The notes: a model not told the origin generated them from the letters alone. A stretch of 64,000 bases of DNA from Synaphobranchus kaupii (GCA_029718625.1 CM056389.1:4080234-4144233); one strand, 5' to 3'. Shown: positions 1-11,460, counted from the first letter of the stretch. Numbers and translations: made by a program.

Positions 1-1740
1 ATCTTTGTATGAAAGAAACCAGTGGCAAACTCCTCTATTTACCTGCATTTTATTCGTTTTTATTTTTCCAATGTGCAAAATTCTGTGGGCAAATGCAGCT
101 GATGGGGACTGATCACTGCAGTGCACTTATTTCCTTTCATTACTCTAAACATTAATGGATTCAGTTTCCTTATTTAGTGCATCATGTTTATTTAGTTTGA
201 ACCTGTTGCTGTAATTTTCTGTATTTACAGACAATGATCTTCACTGATTAAACCTGAGTTCTAAAAATATTGAATGTTTTGCTGTTATGATTTACTATTG
301 TGTGATGTATTGAACTCCTGTGACATAGTAGCACTTATTTCATATTCTGTATGGGATTATGTATGGGCTCAATATGAGTAGATCAGGATGGGGCTAAAAT
401 TTGCACAGTTGAAGCAATGATGTTGATCTACAGTAGTGTAAATTAAATCCAGTATAAGAAACAGAACAAGTTATGCAGTATCCACTGAGTGGTTGCTTCT
501 GTTCCTGGACTGTAACCACAATTCAATACATTTTGAAAAGTCACTACTTGTCTATTGAGCAGGTATGTTTGGTTTCTCTCAAAGAAATTGGTTTTCCTGT
601 AGGTTTGAACCTGGATCTGCTGCACATCAGTGGAATGGATTAGAACACTAAGCCAAAATCAAGGCAGAAGTGCGGTTTGTATGACATCCAGTGTAGCGAG
701 CGAGCTTTGGAAATAGAATACTTAAAATAATATGGTGCGTAGAATAGGCGGTATTAAAATCATATCACTAATTGAATCTTGGCTGGTTCATGTGACTTGT
801 GTGAAAGGGGTGTGGTCTCACCTGCTTGGAAGAGGCAAGTGATTAAATGAGCTGATTACACACACCTGGGCTAGAACACTGGAGAGTGAGTGACATGCCT
901 GTGAGGATAGTGTGTCGGGCTAGAACCCATTTTCACATGATAGCAGAGCTCAATACATTCCTCTTTTTATATTTTTATTATATTGTTTCCTCCAAAAACT
1001 TTAACAAAACATTTCAAGGAGTTTAGCCAAATGCTCTGCCGATGTTTATCCTCGTCTGGGACAGTGTGAGTTTCCACCATGCGTTGGTTGTACAAGACTG
1101 GTTTACAGCACATCCGGAGTAAACCATTTTATTCTTTTCATAAGTTTATGGCACCCCCTAAATGACAGTACCGCTGTTTTACCACTAGAGGGCAGAAAGC
1201 AGCAGCCTGCTTCACTCGTCCATGTTAGAATGTGAGAGAGGATCTTCAGTGAGAAACATGCCGTCCCGACAGTCTTTTGTGTGGAAATAAGCTTATTCCC
1301 AGGAGCATTATGGGACCGTTGTGCCAAAAAAAAGCATTTGATTAATCCATGTGAAGAATGTAAAAGTGTTGCTTTGCCCTCCTCAAATCCTTCTTTCTGT
1401 GCCTTGATCACAAACCTTCCCTGGATTACAGTGGGGAGATGAACATGTCGTCTGTCACCTCAGTTAAACTCACATGAAAAAGAACAGGAAACAGAAGGAT
1501 AAGGGCCAAAATAATAAAGGAGAAATAAAACCTGAGAGAGCTGCTATTGCAGTTTTGAGATGGTAAACTGAGAGATAAAGGTCCATTTCTCCAAAAAGGA
1601 GAAGTACCTGCTTTATTTCTGCTTGATATAATATATAGACGTTTATTATTCATTGGCAGGATAAGCCCCTTGAGATGTCACATCTCGTTTACAATACACA
1701 AGAGTTACACTTCAATAACCAGTCTACAGTTTGGGTGGTA
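1..1740. other. Anonymous AT-rich DNA, no gene recognised
   Basis: Short open frames occur on both strands but none shows a recognisable domain, exon border or codon bias. I see no clear transposon ends. It may be intergenic or intronic DNA of a gene outside the window. Confidence 0.5.
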
Positions 1741-1758
1741 CATCATCAAAACAAAACT

Positions 1759-1773
1759 ATATATATATATACA

Positions 1774-1806
<33 letters not shown>
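1759..1806. repeat. TA microsatellite
   Basis: A run of TA dinucleotides with one CAG interruption. It forms the left flank of the Tc1-like element at 1807-2360; such elements duplicate TA on insertion, so a TA tract is a natural target. Confidence 0.9.
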
Positions 1807-1809
<3 letters not shown>

Positions 1810-2357
1810 TACTGTGCAAAAGTCTTAGGCACATGTAAAGAAAATCCGTAAGGTGAAAATCCTTTAAAAAATAATTAAATTAAAAGTTTCTAAATATCAA
1901 ACAATTGACTATAAAGAACAGTAAACAATAAAAAACGGAATCAAATCAATATTTGGTGTGACCACCCTTTCCCTTTAAAACAGCATCAACTCTCTTAGGT
2001 ACACTGTTGTTCAGTTTTATAAGAAAATCAGCTGGTAGATTGTTCCAAGCATTTTGGAGAACTTGCCACTGTTCTTCTGCAGACTTTGGCTGTCTCGCTT
2101 GCTTCTGTCTGTCCAGGTAATCCCAGACAGCCTCGGTGATGTTGAGAACAGGCCTCTGTGGAGACCATACCATCTGTTGCAGAACTCCTTGTTCTTCTTT
2201 TCTCTGACGAAAGTTCAATTAAGTTTTTGGAAAATCAATGTTTGGAAATCTACAATTTGCTCTTTTCTACTGACACACTAATGCAGAAGACAAAAAATAA
2301 GCATCTAAGAAAAAATCTACATAAAAAATCTAGGGTGCCTAAGACATTTGCACAGTA

Positions 2358-2360
<3 letters not shown>
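1807..2360 (-). mobile_element. Truncated Tc1-like element with 26-bp inverted ends
   Basis: The left end (1807-1832) and right end (2335-2360) are inverted copies differing at about one base, starting CAGTACTGTGCAAA, and both are flanked by TA. Between them, on the - strand at about 1946-2218, lies a 90-codon frame reading as a Tc1 transposase C-terminus: it has the 'VWSPQ..LNITEAVWDYLD' block that contains the third catalytic acidic residue, and ends in GKGGHTKY. The N-terminal DNA-binding and first DDE part is missing, so this is a non-autonomous internal-deletion derivative. Confidence 0.88.

Positions 2361-2414
<54 letters not shown>
2361..2414. repeat. TA microsatellite
   Basis: TA dinucleotide run forming the right flank of the Tc1-like element. 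Confidence 0.9.
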
Positions 2415-2416
<2 letters not shown>

Positions 2417-3270
2417 AATATATACAAAGTAATAATAGTAAGGGACACAAAGAATTAAAAACATGAGCAATTGGTTTTCCGATATGAAAATAAAGTAGTT
2501 TTAAACAAACCAAAATAAGTAATAGATCGCAAATAAGGTAAATTATTCCAATCAGATGGAGCCTTAAATGATAATGCTGTCTCTGTAGATATTTTATTTA
2601 ACCTGCTTTCATTTATTTTCTTGAATCTGTTTTTTTTAATCTTATGTTGTGAAAAATATGTTTGCCTTGTTTTTTCTCACTTTTCTGTTTTTAATCACTT
2701 TTCTATAGTTTGTCGAGGAGAGGAGAGGAGACAGTGGATAAATAAAGATGGCAGCCATATTCATACTCTCTCCATTTGCTGACTGTGATTCAACAAACAC
2801 ACTGCTGTGACTCAGTTTAGATAAATGTCAGACTGGCCACAGGAGCGTGTTTTTCTGTACGCGGAAATAAATCTCAGAAAAAATATGCCTCGCTTCATCT
2901 GTGGAGACCCCACAGGGAGATGAACAGAAACGTGGAACCTGCTCGTGTTCGTTCTAAAGCACCTTTAGGATGCGCTAAATTCTGATGTGCGCGCATCAGA
3001 GACTGAAACCAAAGCCTGCTGATTCGATACTGTGAAGAATGCCCAACGGTATGTTTGATACTCCCAACACGCAGTGCGCTGTGTTTACACAGCTGTTTTT
3101 ATTGGGCGATATGAGCCAGCGTGAGGAAGGTGTTTGTGATGCCTTGGGCGGGGACAGAATCTGGTCCTGGGCACATTTGGGCTGATTCAGGAGCTGTAGG
3201 CCCCTGGGGTGTGGCTCCGGCTGGCCTTTCTCAGACGCTGTCTCTTTAAATCCGGCCGCTACTCACAATG
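2415..3270. other. Unassigned DNA, no gene seen
   Basis: No exon, domain or transposon terminus recognised. The GC content rises toward the minisatellite that follows. Confidence 0.4.
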
Positions 3271-4167
3271 ATACTCCCTGCGCTGATACTCCCTGCACTG
3301 ATACTCCCTGCGCTGATACTCCCTGCACTGATACTCCCTGCACTGATACTCCCTGCGCTGATACTCACTGCGCTGATACTCCCTGCGCTGATACTCACTG
3401 CGCTGATACTCCCTGCACTGATACTCCCTGCGCTGATACTCCCTGCGCTGATACTCTCTGCACTGATACTCCCTGCACTGATACTCCCTGCGCTGATACT
3501 CCCTGCACTGATACTCCCTGCACTGATACTCCCTGCGCTGATACTCCCTGCACTGATCCTCCCTGCGCTGATACTCCCTGCGCTGATACTCCCTGCGCTG
3601 ATACTCCCTGCACTGATACTCACTGCGCTGATACTCCCTGCACTGATACTCCCTGCGCTGATACTCCCTGCGCTGATACTCTCTGCACTGATACTCCCTG
3701 CACTGATACTCCCTGCGCTGATACTCCCTGCGCTGATACTCCCTGCACTGATACTCTCTGCACTGATACTCCCTGCACTGATACTCCCTGCGCTGATACT
3801 CCCTGCACTGATACTCCCTGCACTGATACTCCCTGCGCTGATACTCCCTGCGCTGATACTCTCTGCACTGATACTCCCTGCACTGATACTCCCTGCGCTG
3901 ATACTCCCTGCACTGATACTCCCTGCGCTGATACTCCCTGCGCTGATACTCCCTGCACTGATACTCCCTGCACTGATACTCCCTGCTCTGATACTCCCTG
4001 CGCTGATACTCCCTGCGCTGATACTCCCTGCGCTGATACTCCCTGCGCTGATACTCACTGCGCTGATACTCCCTGCTCTGATACTCCCTGCACTGATACT
4101 CCCTGCGCTGATACTCTCTGCACTGATACTCCCTGCGCTGATACTCCCTGCGCTGATACTCCCTGCG
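3271..4167. repeat. 15-bp minisatellite, about 60 copies
   Basis: Tandem unit ATACTCCCTGCRCTG, where R is G or A in roughly even mixture. A few units have CTCA or CTCT in place of CTCC. Since 15 is a multiple of 3, all six frames stay open for long stretches and give meaningless repetitive frames of up to 400 codons. The G/A alternation sits in a CpG and looks like CpG decay. Confidence 0.97.
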
Positions 4168-4257
4168 TGGCCTGACGGCTTTTTCTGGAGTTTTTACCAT
4201 AAAAGGATCCGAGGAGCTGAAGGATGGTTTCCTGTGGGAGGGGTCTGCATCCCTCTC

Positions 4258-4462
4258 TTCTTTTTCACTCTCCCTCTTTCTCTCCATCTCTCTCTCCCTC
4301 TCTCTCCCTCTTTCTCTCCATCTCCCTCTCTCTCTCTCCATCTCTCTCTCCCTCTCTCTCCCTCTTTCTCTCCATCTCCCTCTCTCTCTCCCTCTTTCTC
4401 TCTCTCAATCTCTCTCTCTCCCTCTCTGTCTGTCTTTCTCTTTCCCTTGTTCATTCCTTCTT
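4258..4462. repeat. CT-rich low-complexity tract
   Basis: Polypyrimidine repeats of CTCTCTC and CCCTCTTTCTCTC with an approximate higher-order unit of about 50 bp. Confidence 0.9.
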
Positions 4463-4599
4463 TTTCTTAGTCTCTTTCTCTTGTTGTTTCTCTAACACAC
4501 ACTCTCCATCAATCAAACTGTGAGCAGAACCACCTCACACACACATGCATGGATGCACACACACACACATGCAGGGAATGCATGCCCGCGCACACACAT

Positions 4600-4600
<1 letters not shown>

Positions 4601-4670
<70 letters not shown>

Positions 4671-4672
4671 CA
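4601..4672. repeat. CA microsatellite
   Basis: About 30 CA dinucleotides with a few G interruptions. Confidence 0.95.
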
Positions 4673-4749
4673 TAGATGTAAAGTCATCTACAGTCAACAA
4701 TATCTGCCCTTTCAAAGGGCAATGATATCTGCCCCTGCAGAGGGGCAGG

Positions 4750-4990
4750 TTGTTGACAGTTGGAGGGGAGCAGTGGGTGGGTTAGGGTTAGGGTTGTTGA
4801 CAGTCGGAGGGGAGCAGTGGGTTAGGGTTAGGGTTGTTGACAGTTGGAGGGGAGCAGTGGGTGGGTTAGGGTTAGGGTTGTTGACAGTTGGAGGGGAGCA
4901 GTGGGTGGGTTAGGGTTAGGGTTGTTGACAGTTGGAGGGGAGCAGTGGGTGGGTTAGGGTTGTTGACAGTTGGAGGGGAGCAGTGGGTGG
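4750..4990. repeat. About 44-bp minisatellite carrying telomere-like G-runs
   Basis: About six units of 'TTGTTGACAGTTGGAGGGG' followed by AGCAGTGGGTGGGTTAGGG and a second TTAGGG in most units. Unit length varies (about 37-44 bp) through loss of one TTAGGG or GTGG. Most units contain four G-triplets with loops of 1-3 bases, the classic G-quadruplex pattern. Confidence 0.92.
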
Positions 4991-5387
4991 GGTCCCTCAC
5001 ACACGACGGTAACCCCTGGTTACACTGCCACTCATCTGTGCTTGCATAACCCTCATTTGTCCTTTTTTTAATTTTTTTTTGCCATTTTGGTTTCTTTTAT
5101 TTTTACAAAATAAAAAAACTCAACAACTAATAAAAGTGACTAAATGAACATAATGCTGCATCAGCAAATTAAACTGTTACTCATGTTTACTGAGAAATTA
5201 GTTTATCTTTTTTAATTTTTTGAGAAACAGGTTTGAAGCAATTGCCTCCTTCACAAGAAGAAGAAAGGGGACGAGGGAGAGAGAGGTCACCAGGGACCAG
5301 AGTCTTCTCCAAAACCAAAAAAGTTTAGTGGGGGGGTTCAATTGTCGAGGGCAGCCACTGCAGTTTGAGTCTGCTCCCCTTTGCGCT
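4991..5387. other. Unassigned AT-rich DNA
   Basis: No coding or transposon signal that I can support. Confidence 0.35.
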
Positions 5388-5461
5388 GCTCTCTCCCTCG
5401 CTCTCTCTCTCTCTCCCTCACTCTCTCACTCCCTCGCTCTCTCCCTCTCTATTCTCTCCCT
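5388..5461. repeat. CT-rich microsatellite
   Basis: CTCTCTCC and CTCGCTCTC repeats directly left of the L1 fragment. Confidence 0.85.
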
Positions 5462-5870
5462 AACAGTGCAGAAATTGAGGTCCAAAAATCAGGCCGCCTT
5501 CCTCACAAAACCAGATGAGATTGCTGCATCTTTTGCTGAATTTTACAAGGACCTGTACAAAAACTTAGACACAGGCTCAGATTAGGGACGATATTTACTA
5601 AATATAAAAATAACTGAGCTAACAGAATCCATGGCAAAAGAATTGGATGAACCAATTAAAATGGGGGAGATCCAGGAGGTCATTTAAACATTAAAATATA
5701 ATAAAAGCCCAGGACCTGATGGCTTCATTAAGGAGTTCTACAAAGTCTTTAAAGAATGGGTATCCCCCTTATTACTACAAGCATACAACCATGTTCTCAA
5801 ATCAGGGATTAGGGCTCCCCCATGGAGAGAGGCTACAATAGTGGTAATACACTAAGAGGACAAAGACCCC

Positions 5871-6236
5871 ACTGAATGTCAATCATACAGACCCAGTTCA
5901 GTACTGAATGTCAATCATACAGACCCAGTTCAGTACTGAATGTCAATCATATAGACCCAGTTCATTACTGAATGTCAATCATACAGACCCAGTTCATTAC
6001 TGAATGTCAATCATACAGACCCAGTTCATTACTGAATGTCAATCATACAGACGCAGTTCATTACTGAATGTCGATCATACAGACCCAGTTCATTACTGAA
6101 TGGAGATCATACAGACCCAGTTCATTACTGAATGGAGATCATACAGACCCAGTTCATTACTGAATGTCGATCATACAGACCCAGTTCATTACTGAATGGA
6201 GATCATACAGACCCAGTTGATTACTGAATGGAGATC
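5871..6236. repeat. 32-bp minisatellite inside the L1 RT
   Basis: About 11 units of TGAATGTCAATCATACAGAC followed by CCAGTTCATTAC. The unit contains the codons for the 'CQSYRP' motif of the surrounding RT, so the array grew from LINE coding sequence. Later units carry GGAGATC in place of GTCAATC. Confidence 0.93.
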
Positions 6237-6487
6237 TATGTATATTAACAGCTATTCTAGCCAGAAGAGTCAGTAAATGTATCACCCATATTATACACCC
6301 TGACCAAACAGGATTTATCACTGAAAGGCATTATGGGGAAAATATCCGCAGGCTGTTGAATATAATGACTCACTCACAAGCTAAAGGAGGCAATGATTAT
6401 ATCACTTGATGCACGCAAGGCGTTTGACTGTGTGTCCTGGCAATTCTTATTCTGGCCACTAAGGTGATTGGGATTTGGCCCTAACTG

Positions 6488-6905
6488 TCACGGTTTTGCC
6501 GGCTGCCGTTCCATCTGGGCTTTAGCTTGCTTCCGCAGCTCCGGTCCGACGTCCTCGCCGGGTTTTTCCACCACCTTGCACCTATTGCTTTCACCTGTTC
6601 AGGTGTTTCCGCCCGCTATTTAAGCTCCATCGCTTTGCTTTGCAGTAACGCGGGACTTGCCTTTGGGTGCGTTGAGATTTCCTTTATAGGATTTTGATTC
6701 CTCTGTTGCACTTTCTGTCCCTCGTTCTGGTTTTCCTGTCTGTTCTCTTTGAGACACTTTCCTTTTTACCATTTTCCTTTTCCCTTTCTGATTAGTGCTT
6801 TCTCGTATCGAGAGCGAGAGGTATTATCAGGTATTATTAAAAGTACTTTCCTTTTCTTTGTACCCCTCGAGTCTACGAGTTTATTTCGCCGTATTATCTG
6901 GGTCA
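6488..6905 (+). mobile_element. LTR-like insertion in the L1 fragment, right end unclear
   Basis: The L1 reading stops at about 6487 and a non-LINE segment beginning TGTCACGG starts. It has a TATTTAAG box near 6617 and a pyrimidine-rich downstream part, as in a fish retrotransposon LTR. L1 sequence returns at the 77-bp array. I cannot find a terminal CA or a target duplication, so solo LTR is an inference. Confidence 0.45.
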
Positions 6906-7722
6906 CTATCGCTATCGCTCTGTGCAGATGATGTGCTGCTCTATTGGACAGAATAAGGGGTGTGGTGATAAAGGGGGAGGAGCTCACACTATCGCTCTGT
7001 ACAGATGATGTGCTGCTCTATTGGACAGAATAAGGGGTGTGGTGATAAAGGGGGAGGAGCTCACACTATCGCTCTGTGCAGATGATGTGCTGCTCTATTT
7101 GACAGAATAAGGGGTGTGGTGATAAAGGGGGAGGAGCTCACACTATCGCTCTGTACAGATGATGTGCTGCTCTATTTGACAGAATAAGGGGTGTGGTGAT
7201 AAAGGGGGAGGAGCTCACACTATCGCTCTGTGCAGATGATGTGCTGCTCTATTTGACAGAATAAGGGGTGTGGTGATAAAGGGGGAGGAGCTCACACTAT
7301 CGCTCTGTGCAGATGATGTGCTGCTCTATTTGACAGAATAAGGGGTGTGGTGATAAAGGGGGAGGAGCTCACACTATCGCTCTGTGCAGATGATGTGCTG
7401 CTCTATTCGACAGGATAAGGGGTGTGGTGTTAAAGGGGGAGGAGCTCACACTATCGCTCTGTGCAGATGATGTGCTGCTCTATTTGACAGAATAAGGGGT
7501 GTGGTGATAAAGGGGGAGGAGCTCACACTATCGCTCTGTGCAGATGATGTGCTGCTCTATTTGACAGAATAAGGGGTGTGGTGATAAAGGGGGAGGAGCT
7601 CACACTATCGCTCTGTGCAGATGATGTGCTGCTCTATTCGACAGAATAAGGGGTGTGGTGTTAAAGGGGGAGGAGCTCACACTATCCCTCTGTGCAGATG
7701 ATGTGTTGCTCTATTTGACGGA
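6905..7722. repeat. 77-bp minisatellite encoding the L1 catalytic motif, about 10.5 copies
   Basis: Units begin at 6986 and recur every 77 bp to 7679, with a partial first copy from about 6905. Each unit reads, in one frame, through 'GVVIKGEEL' to 'LCADDVLLY', the metal-binding motif of L1 RT. Because 77 is not divisible by three, the frame breaks at each junction. Confidence 0.95.
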
Positions 7723-8707
7723 ACCTACGACAAGCATACCATAGGTTAAGGAGATAATCTCCCTATTTGGATACCGCTCAGGATACAAAGTTAATGTGGA
7801 CAAAACCGAGGCCATGGATATGGAGGTAGAATCCCACGACAGGTTACATTTCAGAGCAGCTTTAAATGGCCTAACGAAGGCATTAAGTATCTCCCAATTC
7901 ATATTCCTATATCACTACAAAAATTGTATGATGTCAATTATAAAAACATAATGTATTGGCAGAGATTTGGACCGATGGATGGTGCTCCCTATGTCTCTAC
8001 TGGGATGTGTTGAGAGTATACGAATTAATGTGTTGCCTAGGTTGCTCTTCCTGTTTCAAATGCTACCTGTAGAAATCCACAAATCTACATTCGTCAAGCT
8101 AGACAGGTTCATCTCCAGATTTACGTATATGGCAAGGAAAGGGGCCAAGAATCAGGCTTAAAACCCTACAGCTTTCCACACAGACTGGAGGGCTTCCAAA
8201 ATCTTAGGGGCTGCACAATTAAAACTACTGATTGCATGGATAAAGAATTGCACACATAATCGATGGCTCAATATTGAAAAGAATCTATGCCAACAGCCTC
8301 TATTTTTCATTAAAAGAAACTAGAATGGGAGAGTGGACTAGATTCACTTTGAGAATATGGAGAGCCATTCAGTTATCATCTGGCTTACCCAGAGAAATCT
8401 CTCCTCTGTCCAGCATAGGCTCAATTAAGGATTTCATACTGTCCCATATGGATGTGGGATTTAAAAATGGGTCCAATTATTGGCTCCAATATCTATACCA
8501 ACTCATCAGAGATGGAAGCCTTAAGTCATTCAATCAATGAAAAGAGGAATTTCACCACCCCAGGACAGATTGATTTACATATTTACAATTGAGACATTTT
8601 TTTAGCAACACATACGGAGTGGGATAAAGTTGTAAAACCAACTATAGTGGAGCAATACCTGATGCATTTACAAATGAGAAATGTAGACATAAAGGTAATC
8701 TCTGAAT

Positions 8708-8807
8708 GTTCAGGCACCCCACTGAGAGAGGAGGTCATGTCTGACACAGAGGAGGATGTTCAGGCACCCCACTGAGAGAGGAGATCATGTCTGACACAGA
8801 GGAGGAT
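8708..8807. repeat. 50-bp tandem duplication
   Basis: Two near-identical 50-bp copies (GTTCAGGCACCCCACTGAGA...) at the left edge of the Gypsy fragment. Confidence 0.9.
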
Positions 8808-9933
8808 GTTCAGGTATTTGTGGAGGCTGTGGTGACAAGCAGACCCACATCCGCACACAGACTGGATGAGGTCAGAGAGGCTGTACGCAACGACGCAGAC
8901 CTCCAAATGGTCATCAGTTTCATCAGGAACGGCTGGCCACAGAGAACGGCACAGCTACCATCACTGCAAGGATTCTACACGGAGAACGGCACAGCTACCA
9001 TCACTGCAAGGATTGTACACGGAGAACGGCACAGCTACCGTCACTGCAAGGATTCTACATGGAGAACGGCACAGCTACCATCACTGCAAGGATTCTACAC
9101 GGAGAACGGCACAGCTACCGTCGTGGCAAGGATTCTACACGGAGAACGGCACAGCTACCGTCACTGCAAGGATTCTACACAGAGAACGGCACAGCTACTG
9201 TCGTGGCAAGGATTCTACACGGTGAGAGCACATCTATCCGAGTCGGATGACCTCATACTGCACCAAGACAGGATTGTTATCCTAGCCACACAAAGAGCAG
9301 AAATACTGCTACAGATTCACAAGGGTCACCAGGGGCTGACAAAGTGCAGAGAAAGAGCCAGAATGTCAGTCTGTTGGCCGGCCATAACTACGGACATTGC
9401 AAAGACAGTAATGGCATGTAAAGTCTGTGTGGAGCACAGACTAGCACAGCAAAGCGAGCCACTCAAAACTACCCCCTTACCTAAGGGTCCATGGCAAAAG
9501 GTCGCAGCCAACCTGTGTGAGCTTGAGGGCAGAAAATACCTCATTGTAGTGGACTACTATTCCATTGACATTGAAATAGCCCACCTATCTTATCTAAGTC
9601 ATCACACTAAAGACTATGTACATGAGATGGGCCATTCCCCACAATGCAATGCAGTTTACATCAGCTGAGTTCCAGGACTTGAGACAGCAGTATGGTTTTA
9701 CCCATATCCCCTCGAGTCCCTATTACCCTCAGGCTAACGGGGATGCAGAGAGAGCTGTCCAAACGGCCGAGCGGATTCTCAACCAACCAGATCCTCATCT
9801 CGCTCTGATGTGTTACTGTGCAACTCCTGTCGGTGCAACCGGAGCAAGTCCAGCGCAGCTCATGACTGGACGCCAGATCCCAAAGACACTCCCTACGCTG
9901 GACGAGAAGCTGCAGCCTAAGCACATCAGCCAT
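8787..9933 (+). pseudogene. Decayed Gypsy pol: integrase zinc finger and core
   Basis: An open frame at 8787-9668 (293 codons) covers the segment between RNase H and integrase, then an HHCC zinc finger (HKGHQG ... CKVC, about residues 179-213) and the start of the integrase core ('YLIVVDYYSID'). The middle of the core is missing or frameshifted. The frame at about 9650-9939 holds the last part, '[10 protein letters not shown]' and '[12 protein letters not shown]', with the catalytic glutamate. Upstream RT and RNase H are absent and abut the L1 fragment. The linker is stretched by a 40-bp tandem array that keeps the frame open. Non-functional relic. Confidence 0.85.
8938..9222. repeat. 40-bp minisatellite within the Gypsy integrase linker
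   Basis: Seven units starting at 8941, 8981, 9021, 9061, 9101, 9141 and 9181 (GAGAACGGCACAGCTACC...). Successive units are read in three rotating frames, none with a stop. The six extra units add 240 bp, so the downstream frame is kept. Confidence 0.95.
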
Positions 9934-10115
9934 GAATAAGTGCTAGAGAAGGACAGGAAAGCAACGCCTATGCACATCAGCCATGAACAAGTGCTAGAGA
10001 AGGACAGGAAAACAAAGCTTAAGCACATCAGCCATGGACAAGTGCTAGAGAAGGACAGGAAAACAAAGCTTAAGCACATCAGCCATGGACAAGTGCTATA
10101 GAAGGACAGGAAAGT
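9919..10115. repeat. 51-bp minisatellite, about 4 copies
   Basis: Units at 9919, 9970, 10021 and 10072 (AAGCACATCAGCCATGGACA...). The unit is 17 codons and repeats in the pol frame as 'KHISHEQVLEKDRK'; a TAA arises in the first unit. Confidence 0.92.
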
Positions 10116-11460
10116 TTTTTATTTAACTCTTCATACTTTTTGCATGAAATGAAGTATTTTTCAGGGCTCAAGTTTTATGGGGCCATAAAATCTTGCACAT
10201 AGGATTTCTATACATTATTTTTTTTAAAGGCATAATCTAAGTTATTTAGATTTGCATTAAAAAAAGGGATACTTTGATTGTCCTCATTCTAAACTAATGG
10301 GAAGAAAAATCTGTCAATTTCCAGTAAGATTAAGTAATCAGAAATGTTCTATTTTCTACCAGTACAGAGTTTTTATATAAAGTTCTTTTATGTATAGTTT
10401 TTTTTTTTCTCATAAAAATCAATGTACTCCTGGTCATTTTTATTTTATGTACATTACATTGTAATATTCATATTTTTGTTGCTACTTTTGCACTTCAGGT
10501 AGCTATATATTCATGTGTCTGTATACAAACATATACGCATACAGTTGAGTATGTTTGTGTATATATAAATGATTCTGTGATTTCGACTTTAAGAGGGAGA
10601 AACATTGGATTCTTGTACATACACCATTGTGTTGGTTTTTAACTTGTACAGAACTTCATAGGCTCCAGTCGTAACGTTATGTAGCATTATTGCAAAAAAA
10701 GAAGGAGAAAAAAAGTGGTAAACCTTGTCCTGAGTCCCTGTCTCTGATACTGTAGCTCTAATGTACATAGTGACTCTGAGTCCTGTCTCTGATACTGTGG
10801 CTCTAATGTACATAGTGACTCTGAGTCCTGTCTCTGATACTGTAGCTCTAATGTACATAGTGACTCTGAGTCCTGTCTCTGATACTGTAGCTCTAATGTA
10901 CATAGTGACTCTGAGTCCTGTCTCTGATACTGTGGCTCTAATGTACATAGTGACTCTGAGTCCTGTCTCTGATACTGTAGCTCTAATGTACATAGTGACT
11001 CTGAGTCCTGTCTCTGATACTGTGGCTCTAATGTACATAGTGACTCTGAGTCCTGTCTCTGATACTGTAGCTCTAATGTACATAGTGACTCTGAGTCCTG
11101 TCTCTGATACTGTAGCTCTAATGTACATAGTGACTCTGAGTCCTGTCTCTGATACTGTAGCTCAAATGTACATAGTGACTCTGAGTCCTGTCTCTGATAC
11201 TGTAGCTCAAATGTACATAGTGACTCTGGTTTTAGCTTTCCTATCAACACCTTTGTCTTCTGTATATAAACTCTCTCTTGTTTCTGCCTGTCTGTTATAA
11301 CAGTGTAAATACATAAAGATTTTTTAAGAACCAGCTTAAAAAGGCTGAGTGCGTTTTGTGTTTTGAGAATTTCCATGGGAATTGTCTTCCACATTTGTCT
11401 TTCCGGCTCTGTATATGACGTGATGTCGTACAGCACAGATCCTCCCCCCTTCTTATTTTG
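10116..11460 (+). mobile_element. Probable 3' end/LTR of the Gypsy relic
   Basis: AT-rich non-coding DNA follows pol, then a repeat-expanded segment, a TGTATATAAACTC box near 11262 and an ATAAA-rich stretch near 11310. This order fits the 3' region and LTR of the adjacent Gypsy element, but a second LTR is not in the window and no ends could be fixed. Inference only. Confidence 0.35.
10727..11228. repeat. 45-bp minisatellite, about 11 copies
   Basis: Unit TGACTCTGAGTCCTGTCTCT followed by GATACTGTAGCTCTAATGTA and CATAG, with TGTGG/TGTAG variants. 45 is a multiple of 3, so long artefactual frames (about 180-250 codons) run across it on both strands. Confidence 0.95.

Larger units (their letters stand above)
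5466..8620 (+). pseudogene. Decayed L1-clade LINE ORF2 (reverse transcriptase)
   Basis: Fragments of an L1-type reverse transcriptase in order but in shifting frames. 5466-5583 encodes the segment upstream of the RT core ('FLTKPDEIAASFAEFYKDLY'). 5700-5880 holds 'SPGPDGFIKEFY' and the 'SYRP' block. 6240-6480 holds 'HPDQTGFI'. The catalytic 'LCADDVLLY' block follows at 6986-7720, and the thumb/C-terminal part ('INVLPRLLFLFQMLP') at 7960-8540. Stops, frameshifts, two minisatellites and an LTR-like insertion interrupt it, so it cannot act. The clade assignment rests on motif wording. Confidence 0.85.

Noticed and set aside
3246..4470. Long repetitive open frames (SISAG, REYQC, LILPA types) up to 400 codons
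   Set aside because: They are translations of the 15-bp minisatellite; all six frames are open because the unit is a multiple of three and has no stop.
4509..4913. Cysteine/valine or histidine/threonine rich frames
   Set aside because: Translations of CA/TG microsatellites.
10589..11436. 179-249 codon repetitive frames on both strands
   Set aside because: Produced by the 45-bp minisatellite; no domain and no non-repeat coding signal.
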